In this document: piece by piece, positions 51,133-62,290 of the stretch | Layout of the letters: each line of letters opens with the position of its first letter | How positions within the stretch are numbered: position 1 is the first letter of the stretch | DNA from: Hetaerina americana | Taxonomy: Eukaryota; Arthropoda; Insecta; Odonata; Calopterygidae | Reading direction: 5' to 3' | NCBI GenBank assembly: GCA_022747635.1 | Contig: JAKTNV010000003.1 | Span: forward strand, 97,054,454 to 97,118,453 | Length of the DNA stretch: 64,000 nt | The notes under the pieces: generated by a model | The model's database searches: none | The model's input: only the letters and a program-made list of their open reading frames with translations | What the model was told of the DNA's origin: nothing | Position numbers and translations under genes: made by a program

Positions 51133-51193
<61 letters not shown>
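51133..51193. repeat. (AT)n microsatellite at 5' end of the RTE element
   Basis: About 60 bp of AT dinucleotides directly abutting the LINE 5' UTR, followed by further imperfect TA/CA repeats to about 51250. Confidence 0.95.
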
Positions 51194-51199
<6 letters not shown>

Positions 51200-51250
51200 T
51201 ATATACACACACGTACACACATATACATAAGTATGTTTATACGTATACAT

Positions 51251-52839
51251 ATATTTATATTCATTTATTTATATTTTTTAAACTTTGTTTGTTAATTTGT
51301 TTTTGAATTTTTAAGTAAGAATGTCTTAATGGACTCAACGAGTCCGAATCTGTCCCTCCTACTTTCCCTGTCTACATCCTAAAAAATTGTTTTTAGACTC
51401 CATTCCAATAAATAATATTTCAGTTACCATAATTCATAAATGATCAATGGAATTGATAACCTCTGAGTTTATAAAGGATATATTTCTTTACTATTTTAAT
51501 TATAAATTCAGAAATATAATCCAGGATTTTGAGTTGAATCCTATCATGTTAATCGCGTGGGAGCTATATTGTCACATGATTACAACTAGATATATGCCCG
51601 CACTTGAAAAATTATTTTTTTTCAACTAGAACCAACTTATATTAGCATTACTTACGCCTTAGTATATAAAAAGAAAAATATTCCTTTGAAATGCTGTCCC
51701 CTAAAAGAATCGGGGAGAAATTTAGCTATTTAACATAAAGGGTACGAGTAATTGCATTCCAAGGAATGCATTATATTTCGACTAAAGTTTGAGGTTCTTT
51801 AAAATTACATAAAACTACTGAACAATAAGAAAACTTAATCAATTATTTAATTAAAAAAGGTGACTTTTATAGGAACAGAAAGTTATTTATTGACTTAGAC
51901 TGAAATAAAACTGTAATAGACAAGTAAAATAGTTTTGATCGTGCAGTGAGTATTTCTATCCATAAATCAAAATATCCATAAAAATCAAATCAAAAAATTA
52001 AAATATCCATAAAAATCAAAAGCACCCTTAATAACTAATTAATATTTTCATTTTAAACTGATATCACGGAACGCTAAATGTAGCCGCTCTCAAATAATAA
52101 AGTTATTACCAAATAGTTCTCCATGCATATTGACAGCAATGAACCCTTCTTGGTATCGTATATGTTAACGTATTTTTTCATTATTATAAAGTTTTAAAAT
52201 TTAATATTTTATGACTGTCAATAGATTCGTTTCATAAGTTTCTTAAAATTTGCAACGATTGTAAAACGATTTTTGTGGAATTTAGGATAAATATATTGAA
52301 AAAAATTGAATAAAGCAGGTCAGAAACGTAACTTCAGAAGTAATCAGTTTTTTGGGAAATAAAAATAATTCAAAAATTTTGCATTAAAAACTAATAGGAT
52401 AAATGATTATTGGCACAGAAAATTGTGAAACGAATTGTTAGATGATGTTCATATCTATAAGTAATCTGGCGTCCATTCACGGAAAATATAATATTATTAG
52501 CACAATATGTATTTGGCTGTTTTCATCATTCAGTATGCTACATAATCGACTAATAATTGTCAGAAATTGCATGAAGCTCTGGAACTGGTGGTTTCAATGA
52601 TATAGCCATTTTGCGCACATAAAACAAACACTTTCCTTACTTGCATTCATTTGCCATTATTGTATTAAACTTGCAGTTTGGTATGAGTGAAGAAGAGAAA
52701 TTTAAATAAAAATAATGATCAGTACAGATTCAACTCCATAGTAAATTTATTAAAATTGTGAAAATTGATAATATTCACCAGCTGTCATTACTAGTCATAT
52801 ATTTGAGAAGACTGAAGAAGGCCAACTTTGTAATTGTTG
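51251..52839. other. AT-rich spacer
   Basis: AT-rich with no gene recognised, apart from a short tandem duplication listed separately. Confidence 0.65.
51969..52020 (+). repeat. Short tandem duplication, 21-bp repeats with 31-bp period
   Basis: The 21 bases at 51969-51989 recur exactly at 52000-52020, separated by 10 bases. Confidence 0.85.
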
Positions 52840-54740
52840 CCCTTGAAACTCCTTCCTAAGTGCAACGAAAAGGCAACAGGACCACGTTCCTATCCATCTA
52901 CGGCCGTCCTCCAGCCACCCGACGCGATTCACAACGAATTCATTCGCTAGGCACTGGGTTGACTTCTGAATCGACATTCCTCCGTTGTGGAGTCAAAAGC
53001 TCGGAGAACAAAATACATGTGTGCGCTTATGAATTCGTTTCACTCCAGAAGAAACCTTTTTTCCCAACCCTCTTCCCCTACACCCCGCACGACACGGGCG
53101 CATAAACACCGGCACATTTTGGGGAAGGGAGGGATGGAGGAAGAGCGGCGACTGGAGAGGAGGAGGCGAAGAGGACAGGGTGCGGGGAAATTGATTAAGG
53201 CGGGCGGCTTCGCGGGGGAGTGGGGCGGGGATGGGCCTGGAGCGGAGGGTGGGGGCTGGAGAGATGGGTGGACGGGAGGAGGATGAGAAGAGGGTCCAAA
53301 AGAGGAAGGGGTCTGCTTGCACGGATGGTATTCGAAGGGCGTCCTGTGACACACCGACATACACGGGCCCACATCCACACAAACACACGCGCAAAGCGAC
53401 ACACGCGGGCACACAAACATCGCCCCATTGTGATTCAGAGGAAATGAGGATGCGATGCGACGATGGTGCGCGGGGAGAGCGGGTATGGGGGAGGGAGGGG
53501 TCGGGAGAGCGGGGGTCGTGCGGAGCAAGCGATACGCGAGGGCCGCAGCAGAAAGGGCTTCGGACTGAGGGATGGGGGAGGGAAGTTACCAAAAGGTGAG
53601 GACGGGGTCGGGGCGTACGCCGCTCTTGCATGTGTGTGAGTGTCGGGGCCGCCGTCCTCTCGTGGGAGGAGGTGGGCGTACATTGGAAGCGGGCGGTTTC
53701 AGGGGTGGGTGTGAGGGGAAAAAGGGGGGTAGGGAGACGTAGCTAGCGAACAAACCCGGGACCGGAAAGGCGGAGGGAGAGTCAGGAAGAAGGCGAGTGA
53801 AGGGGGTTGGTTGGTTGGCTCGCTTTGCAATGGGATGAATTATAACGGTCGTATTTCAAACGGTGTGAGAGGGGAAGGACAGGCGGGCGGCGGCTTTGGA
53901 GGAGGGGGATGGTGGGTTTGGAGGGTGGGCCGGCGTGTGCGGGGGATGGGGTGTGTGGGAAGGAGGAGGGTAAAGGCATGCGTATATAATGGAGGGAGGG
54001 GTGGGATGGGTGGGGTGAGTGCAGGGGAGCGACACAAAGTTAGCGATGACAGTGGGCGGGGGTCGAGGGATGCGTGGGAGGGAGGAGGTGCGCTTCTGGT
54101 GGAAGTGGTTTGGGAGCGGAGGTGCACGTATTTTCGGGGAGGGAGGGAACGGGGAAGAGGGTGAGATGGTATAGAGAGCAGGGAGATGGAGAGCCAAGGG
54201 AGAACGGGGGAGTAGTTATGGGTGGTGGGGAAATTTCTGGGTTTTGAGTGCGGAGGGTTGGGCAAAGGGCGAGCGGCCTAGCCGGAGTGGGTGGGAGGGA
54301 GGTGACCGGAGAGAGGGGTGAGCGTAGAATGAAGGGCAGGGGGAGAGACCTCACCTCGATGGCGTTTGAAATTCTAAAGCGAAGGAATCCAAACCTCAGG
54401 CTCCCTTCCTCCCGCCGGGCCTCAAAACCTCACCACACCCCCATTCCAATCTCCCTCCCCATCCCTAGTAAGGATGGACGACGCGCTGAATGCTCGTATC
54501 TAGCGAGAAGCGGTATCTGCTGCCTTTAGCTCGAGCCTCGTGTCCATCCCAAAACTCCGACCCACGCTAAGTTTCGTCTCTCCTCACAGCCCTACAGGTC
54601 TCGTCTATCTAGCCTCCCTACGCTTCCGCGGTTTCCCTATCTCCCTCATCCTCTTTAAGGTTACCTTTCCCCCCGTAAAACTCCTCTATCGTTTCTCTCC
54701 CTCTCTCCCGTCATTTAATATCTCCCCACTAAGAGAGTGC
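52840..54740. other. GC-rich island T, the longest G-skewed block in the window
   Basis: About 1.2 kb (53110-54340) of plus strand is dominated by GGG, GGAG and GTGG words with CpGs. A (CA)n-like stretch at about 53350-53420 interrupts it. A C/T-rich zone follows (54400-54700). TATATAAT at 53983-53990 is a TATA-like word. Minus-strand ORFs of up to 212 residues (52993-53631) are Pro/Ser/Arg/His-rich and overlap in several frames, so I treat them as compositional. Confidence 0.55.
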
Positions 54741-55839
54741 TGACAAAAATCTCGATGCAAATGAAAATTTTACATAGTAGAGCTCTATTTCAGATACTTA
54801 TATATTTTGCCACGTTTGATCTGGAACAAGGGAAGCTAGTGTTATTACGAAGGCACGCTTATTAAGAAGGCTCATAGGACACTGCTCACAGTCGTAAAAA
54901 GTAATCTGAAATGTTTCAATTATTTCACGGAGAATCATATAATATAATGTTGAATAATACTTTGGATTTTTATTTTGACAAGAATAAAAATTTCAGCTGC
55001 AAAATCAGAAAAAAATGTATTACGAAGCAAGACATTTTTCAGAGAAGCCCATCAAGCGAAAAGACGGTAGAATACACAATAACTTCTTTAAACATTTCAT
55101 CTTTCTTTGGAAACTTTCACATATATTATTATTAGATCCATGGAAGTTTATTAAAATATAAGTTTTGATTGTCATGCTATTTTCCAATTTACCACGCCAC
55201 AATTTGCGAAACTTCAATCTTCATTTGAGCATACGAACACCGTGCATACGAACAGGTGATGAAGATGTATGTATTAACCATTAAGTGAAATGTTTTAGCG
55301 CTCAATAAATTGTTTACTCGATCTTAGACTTCACTCTTTATTAGACCTTTTTAGAAGGATAAATTTAAGGTACTTACCAAAAAGTAGATAGCGTAGCTCA
55401 TAATTTTCGGTCGTGAATGTAATAAGACAAAATTTCTGTTGTACTGCCTGGAACATTGTGTGAAGGAACTCGATGGACACTCTAAATTTTGTGGTTAAAG
55501 ATTATTTATTTTCTTTACGCAAATTGTTAAAAGTTAATTGGTCTTGCGCGCTTAGTTATCCAATTTAGAAGGCATATAAGAAGAAAAAATAAAAATATAA
55601 GATATTCCTAATTTGTAATCCTTCGTGGCGGCATTTAAGTTCCAGTAAATGCTCTCTTCCAATAATTCTTCCATTTACCAGTGAGCAAACTATTTGGAAG
55701 TAATTTGAGGTGTGGTACTAATTATTTTATGGTTTTCAAGGCTTTGTCAGGAAGGAAAGAGCAAAGTTATCGGATTCATATACGTAAATATCTTCTCTCA
55801 CTTCTTGCCGAAGGCAGTCCAGGTACAGGTTTCATCCGA
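54741..55839. other. AT-rich spacer
   Basis: Nothing is recognised. Confidence 0.65.
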
Positions 55840-56720
55840 TGAAATTTAGGCCACGCCGCCCATAGTTCCTATATCGATAGACCAAAACCTGCTAAGGACG
55901 ATGAAAAAGCAAACGCACTTGATGACTGAGGCCATCCTTTTAATTTCAACTCCTCATTCCTCACGGCTCTCACCCTCCCAACTTCCTCGCTCCTCCGGCC
56001 TCCCCCTTTTACCGCTCACCACTCACTCCCTCGACCCGCTCCGTTTCATTCCTTCGTCCACTCTTCGATCCTCACTGCCGCATCCCTCTCCTTCTCTTCT
56101 TCTCTCCGTATCACATGCTATCGTACCTTCTTTCTCCCATTCCTGTCGTTCCTGAGCAACCTCCTACGCACCATTCCCCTCCCTTCTCCCCCTCCCACTT
56201 GCTCCCTTCCCCTCGTCACACTCCAAAAACTCTACTCCCCCCCCCCCCTATCTTTTAGCCTCTAGCCTCCCCTCGCTGTAGCCATTGAACCGAATCCGAG
56301 AAAACACAAAACGGGTCATCCGAGCACTCTTTTTTTTCCCCACTCTGGCCCTCTCTTCCTCCTGCCCTAGGCTCACCATTCTCCACGACTCGGAATTATT
56401 TTTTCATCTCGAAGGGATGAATGATGGGAGCCAACTCTTGGGCGCTTTAGGGATCCTTGGGTGGGATACCGTGGGAAGAGATAGGAGATTGAAAAGCGGG
56501 GACCTGCGTCCTCACTCACTCGCACCAAGTGAGTTCCCACCCTCGGGAAAATAATCGCGGTCGATGGGGGGAAAAAAACGAGCGGAACGCCAAGAGCGAG
56601 CGTCGTCCTCGTCCATTCCGCAAAGGAATGTCATACAGCACGTAATGACACTTCCGATGCCGATTGATAAAAATGGCCCTTTTTCTCTGCCGTAGACGGC
56701 GCCGCTAATAACGACTAATG
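55840..56720. other. GC-moderate island U, C/T-rich with C12 run
   Basis: Pyrimidine-rich on the plus strand from 55940 to 56260 with a C12 homopolymer (56237-56248), then mixed CpG sequence to 56720. ORFs are Ser/Pro-rich and unsupported. Confidence 0.45.
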
Positions 56721-57419
56721 GATATTAATTGCGCTCAAAAAAAAATTAACGGTTGAATCATAGGCCATAAATCAGTCAGGTGCGGATGTGCGGAAAGCTC
56801 CGATGCGGTAGAGTAACGCCAACAATGGCTTCGAGTTTTTGTTAGTATCACTGTCAAAAAAAATCCAGTGTGTTTGGTGTAGGTGTCCTTTTTTAATTTA
56901 AAATTCACATGACGTATTATGGGGGCATGGTATTCAAATGAACATTGCATCTGGCAGCTGGCTGAATGGTCCTGGGTTCAAAATTGTCACAAAACTTTGG
57001 GCAGTCCAAGCCATAACACAAGTTGTATGATTTTTCGGTAAAAAAATTCTCCGATAACTTTAGAATGAGCAGAAAAATATTTTTCTCTGCAGTTGATCAA
57101 AAATATCAGACATCTAGTGGTATCCTGTGAATTATGCATGAGATTTATGCACGCAATCAATCATATTATTTTTTAATGTGAGATAAATAAAGAATAATGG
57201 TATAAATTTAATTAAAATTAGGTGAAGCTATGATTCATCAACAAGCGATATAACTACATTTTACCCCAAATAGACACGAGTAAGGATTTTTAAGCTGGAG
57301 GTTGGAAAAAAATAATCCATCTAAAGTTTCATTTACGTTTACTGACTAGAAAAACTTAAACAAAGTAACAAAAACATTCGGAAGTCAGAAGGTTTAATCA
57401 TTTAACAATTGATATTCAT
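56721..57419. other. AT-rich spacer
   Basis: A B-box-like GGGTTCAAAATT near 56972 has no properly spaced A box. Nothing else is recognised. Confidence 0.55.
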
Positions 57420-57834
57420 TCTTCAACAGCCTACTCCGCGTGTGAGTATCTCGTAAGCTCCAAATGATAGCAAACAAAACTTCACCCTCGATCTCTGGGG
57501 CATGCTGTTTGCGTGTGCAATCAAATGTTTGACAGGCGTTGCCAGTTCCAAAATAAGAAATTTTCTGGATCTAGGGAGTCTGGGATGCTGACAGGCATGT
57601 GATGAAATCAGCGCGCGTAGTGGGTAAGCGAAGGAGAACTTGTGGAAAGATACCCTCTTGAAATAACAAACGGAAAGTGGCAGCTGATTCGAGCAGCCGC
57701 GCTGCTTTACGCCACGGACGAGAAGACATAAGCAAGTAAATGGGATGCCTAGGGAGACGGCCACAGGTCCAAAAATTCTGAAGAAGCTGAACAAAGTGGG
57801 GTAGGGGTAACTCCACTTCTTGATACAAAAGCAA
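57420..57834 (-). other. GC-moderate segment with two overlapping ORFs, unidentified
   Basis: Unlike the skewed islands, this block has balanced composition and two overlapping minus-strand ORFs of varied amino-acid content: 123 residues (57423-57794) and 87 residues (57571-57834). Neither matches a family I know. On the plus strand, a GCGTAGTGGGTAAGCG word (about 57617) resembles a pol III A box and GATTCGAGC (about 57687) a weak B box, so a decayed repeat is as likely as an exon. I cannot decide between them. Confidence 0.25.
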
Positions 57835-58839
57835 TAGCTATAGAAAATTCAAATATAAATAACTAAAGAGAAAAAAATAGGAGCTTTTTTACACTGCATG
57901 CATGTGGTTAAGTAAATAATCAACATGAACCATTTTATGAATGAATTTATTTTATTTTTCAATTGTTATCCATAGTATTCGGTGGTAAGGGAATATTGGA
58001 ATCCATAACAAGGTATCCGCCACATTTATTTTAAAATATTTAGCATTAAATATTTTTGTTACAATGGGGGTATTTGTCCTAAATTTGGACGGTTTCAAGT
58101 GGGAAAAGGCTTCAAAGTGGGAGATCCGGTAGATTGAGGGAGGCGGGATGGAAAAATGACTAAAACTGTGAATCATCTGAAGTAACGTCTGGCATAAATG
58201 TTTCTATGGTAACTTAGTTAATACGGTTGTAAAATGTAAAGTAATTCGTAAACTGATATTGGCTTAAACTAGCTTTGGTGTACATTTATGGTGATTACAA
58301 TGCCATGGTTCTGTCAATTGTTTGCAAAAATGTAAGGCATACTCCGAGTGTAAACTGTTAAGTAATCAAAAGCTAATAGTTTTTGCGTCCATGATTTTAT
58401 TCTATAGATAAAACGACTATTTTAATTGCGTTTTAATCTTCAAGAAACGTTAATTCACCTACAGAAATCCGGGAGTGCCGCAAATTGCGGTAGGTTTATC
58501 TCAAATGTATGTTGATCTAAAACTGTACACACAAGCAACCCTCAAGTGCGCAGTCAGAGTGCACTGTTTCAGGCGAATGACAATAGAGTAGTTGTCCCGT
58601 TCTGAGCCCATAAATTGTGTAATGTCAAGGTTGTTATCAGTATTCCCCGAGGCCTTTTCGAAAGCAGTTAAGAATTAACTATTCCCTTTGAGTCGGTATA
58701 TAATTCATTATAATAGCCCGGCGAATAGGTCTGTTCTTGATCAACACTTTCTAAGTGATTTCGAAAGCTTAGATACATTATGGAATATATTACTATTTTA
58801 TGAGACACTCCAAGCCTTGGATCGGAATGACGTTGGATC
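57835..58839. other. AT-rich spacer
   Basis: A short CCGCAA-ATT-type hairpin lies at about 58479-58491. Nothing else is recognised. Confidence 0.6.
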
Positions 58840-59600
58840 GTGGAACATAACACGAAAGGGGGAAGAGGAGTGGAAGGGAGAGAATGGGGGAGATGGGATG
58901 GGGAGGAGGAGTGGGCAAGGAAATCTAGATAGAGTGAAAGGAAGGAGATGAAGGTTTCAGAGGAGTCGATGTAACCATGTCGCCCATTAATCACTCCATT
59001 TCTTCCGAGGTGACAGGTAGCGGGAATCGGGTCGCAATGGTTGCTGCCACTGGCGCCACCCGAGGGGGTGGGGGTATCTGGGGGGATGGTGGAGGAGAAA
59101 GGGGAAGGGTGGGAGAGAGGAATGAAGGGGTGTATATGAACGAGGCGAGGGGGTGGCGAGCATGAGGCGCTCGCCGCGTAGCTGGATGGCATGCGGAGAA
59201 AGGATATCCTGAGAGGAAGGGAGAGAGGAAGGTGGGCCCACACGGGGAGAGAGAGTGTTGCAATACGGAGAAAGAGAGACCGGGGCGACGGCGGGAGGGG
59301 GGTCGCCTGGCGGAGGAAGCGAAGGATGGGCTGGGCGGTGTCGGTGCTGTGGAGGAAATGAGAGGAGCTATGTCGCTTGATCGATGTCCTGCGAGGAGGA
59401 GCCCCGAATGGCCCGTGCCTGGGAGGTGAAAATACTTAAGTCGTGGGAGAGATGGACGCGAGAGAGAGCGTGAAGGCACGGGGGGTTGTATTAGCACGGC
59501 GCTCCGGCTTTGGTCATTGAAGGAGACGGGAGGCTAGGCTACGGTCGTGACTGGGAGTTTTTTTAGCAACTGGGCAGCGTGGACGCGTGCTGTTCCTCAC
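58840..59600. other. GC-rich island V, G/A-skewed
   Basis: Purine-rich on the plus strand over most of 58850-59480 with CpGs and GAGAGA runs. The minus-strand ORFs (191 and 168 residues) are Pro/Ser/His-rich and overlap in different frames; considered compositional. Confidence 0.5.
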
Positions 59601-61674
59601 CGAGATTATTAGTAACAACTTCAGTAGAGATGGCATAACTTGCAGTCGTTGTTTGTCGCACGATCCCTTGGCAACGAACACCACACGAAATATTAAAATA
59701 ACCATATTTACTAATGACTTTATTTACGATGAAAGGAATACACCTGCCTTGTTCATAAAAAAAACCAAGGTTTTAATACACGTTGCAGCGGTACGGTTCC
59801 AAGGTAAATGTTGTACTTAAAAGCGGATCTATGACATTTACCACACATTTTTTCTATAGGTAATAAGTTTTGACCACCAATGAAATGATAAATAGCTTTT
59901 TCCTTTCCGCTGTTATAAAACTTTTCCTTTGAGGTGGATATATACTATTGATAATTTTACTGATAATAGTTCACAATTTATTTTCGACAATGCTTTATTT
60001 AGATAAATATAATACTATTAATAGGTTCATTAAGGCAGTTTATATGTATTTATAAATAGCAATTATTAAAATAAAATTGGTTTAGAAACCATGCATTGCA
60101 TGGCGAAAGGCATCCTTAAATTTAATTTTCATTTAATCGGAAGAACAAATCGTTCAGGGATTCGTACTATATATTGGAAGTTACGTTTAGCTTTCAATTG
60201 GATGAGCACCAATTAATAACTCGTTTCATCCAAGTGATGTATTCCTCCATTAGCATTATATGTTCTTTGGAAAAGTATTTTAGTGTTATACTAATTAATC
60301 TATGATTAACGTATTACTTTATCTAGTTAAAAAGAAATACAATTATTCCAAAGGATTGCTCGTGTTAGTTAGCTCATAACTTTACATTTTATCAGTGTTA
60401 TTGTTGATTAATGTTACCGTTTCTTTTCCTAGGATTATTAATTCCCTTTCAAAAGCCTCTATTAATATTTTTCTACAGCTGTCTATTCTATATTCCCTTT
60501 CCAAGCACTAGAATTAATAGTTATAAGGGGGGGCGACCAGCAGATAAAGTCAATTGTGCCATGAGATGGGGGTAGGATTTTTAGGTAAAGGCGGAAGGGT
60601 GGAGAGTAACCCAGCGTAGTATTTAGCTTTCTCTTAACGATAGACACCAAGGGGTGCACACTAAAACGTTCAATGGGGTGAGAAGTCAATGAGTGCATTA
60701 ACCACCGCGCTTTCAAGATCTCCCTGTATCCCATCAATATGTGCAATTTACGTATAGGTACATGTGTTTTTCCTTTTGTTTATTTAAATTCGTGAGAGCA
60801 AAAATGGTTTATTTATTTAAAAAGACTGCAATAAATAATCACAAAACTAATTTCACTTTACGATGTAGCAATATTTTGATTTTCCTTCAAAATTGAGAGT
60901 TTACTCTTAGCTTAGGCTAATTTATCAATAAATCTAAAGTAGGTTAGCTATTAGGCAACAGTATTATATAAAATTGTATCAACCATTAATTAAAATATCA
61001 TTTGAAAAGTGTTTTTCAATCATACTTTAATAAAAGCCTTAGGATTTTATTCTTTGCAGGATTTTATTCAAGATTATTATCATATGATTGAGGACTAAGG
61101 CCCTCTATGAAAACATGAACCATCATAGATATTAAAAATTTGGATCCGTAAAGGGAGTTTGGCTGCGTCAAATTAGCTGCAATACATTATGAAAAAGTAA
61201 CTTGCTTTGATTTTGGTACTAGAGCCGGGAAAAATATTAACCACACCGCTTCCCAAGAGTCTCATTTTAAACTAAATCTTATTAGTTACCGGTTTAAAAA
61301 TATAAATGTTAAATTAATGTTATTTTTTAAATGAATTTTCTTAGGTAAAGAACTGGCATCAAATCGTAAATGTGTACAAAAGGGAGCAAGGGTATACATA
61401 TAAAGAAAACATGGTCAAAATTTATTTTAAGGACATGAAAATATTTATTTCCGCTAAAATCTCAAATTCTACTTTACTTTTGCAGCTTCTTGTTCCTACC
61501 CGAATATCTAGGAGGTAACTTATTAAATCATGCAGCTCGAAGATTTTATAAGATCAATGAATTTCCGAGTTTATTTGAAAATTGCCTTATGAGCATGTAG
61601 TTATCTTTCCTCAATGGAATGACCAAAGTGAGTTTCAGATCAAAGCAGTCGACGCTACAAAACATACAGTATGA
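59601..61674. other. AT-rich spacer
   Basis: About 2 kb of AT-rich DNA with a GC-moderate patch at 60525-60720. Nothing is recognised. Confidence 0.6.
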
Positions 61675-61786
61675 CCACGGACAGGGTTAATAAATAGATA
61701 AAGAACGTACTACGGCCGAGTGCATGGAAAGAATGTAAAACCCAAGTGTACAGCTTTGGGTTTTACATTCTTTCCACGGACAGGGT
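61675..61786 (+). repeat. Perfect 20-bp hairpin flanked by 13-bp direct repeats
   Basis: GGAAAGAATGTAAAACCCAA at 61726-61745 is followed by a 10-nt loop and its exact reverse complement at 61756-61775. The 13-mer CCACGGACAGGGT occurs at 61675-61687 and again at 61774-61786, the second copy overlapping the end of the right arm. Perfect arms in diverging AT-rich DNA imply recent origin, for instance by template switching, or selection for a stem. It is short for a microRNA precursor, although the loop size would allow it. Confidence 0.8.
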
Positions 61787-61999
61787 GTTTGATGTATTAC
61801 ATAATAATATCGCAGAGATACACTTGATAGTCGTGAAGAAAGAAGAATAACAAATTTTAAATTTGAGAATGTCGGAAGTATTAAGTCCGGGTGCGTGCAC
61901 GGAAAAAGAAATATTTGGGAATATCTCGTTGCGTTTATACTGATGAAATTTTCCTCCCGAATGTGTGCCCAAAAATCTGGAATATTCCAAAACGGCCCA
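61787..61999. other. Spacer
   Basis: Nothing is recognised. Confidence 0.5.
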
Positions 62000-62290
62000 A
62001 AAAATTGCTGAATCGCAGAGTGGGTGAGAACGGAAAATGGAGGTCGGGCGAAGCTGAACGTGTGTAAGAGAGTGGGGAGAGAGAAGGTGAAGGCGGAAGA
62101 GAGAATGCTCCTACAGAATGAGTTACGAGCTCTAGATGGAAACACGAAACGTCCTCTCACATTAATCCCTGCTTTCTGTCCGTCTCCTCCCTCCCTTCCC
62201 ATTTTCCCTCTTTATGCTCCACTAAACCCGCCCCTTTGCATGCCACACATCACCCGACACCACTCATCCTTTAACAATCGCTAGATAACC
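62000..62290. other. Small GC-moderate island W with purine-to-pyrimidine switch
   Basis: G/A-rich on the plus strand to about 62110, then C/T-rich at about 62150-62270. The 171-residue minus ORF (61687-62202) spans the switch, reaches into the hairpin and is Ser/Phe/Leu/Arg-rich with no domain; not called. Confidence 0.4.

Noticed and set aside
52993..53631. 212-residue minus-strand ORF with Cys-rich part
   Set aside because: The Cys/Val pattern comes from a (CA)n stretch at 53350-53420; the rest is Pro/Ser/Arg from a G-rich island.
56950..56990. Possible tRNA: GGGTTCAAAATT after GGCTGAATGG
   Set aside because: The A-box-like and B-box-like words are only about 10 bases apart; no clover-leaf possible.
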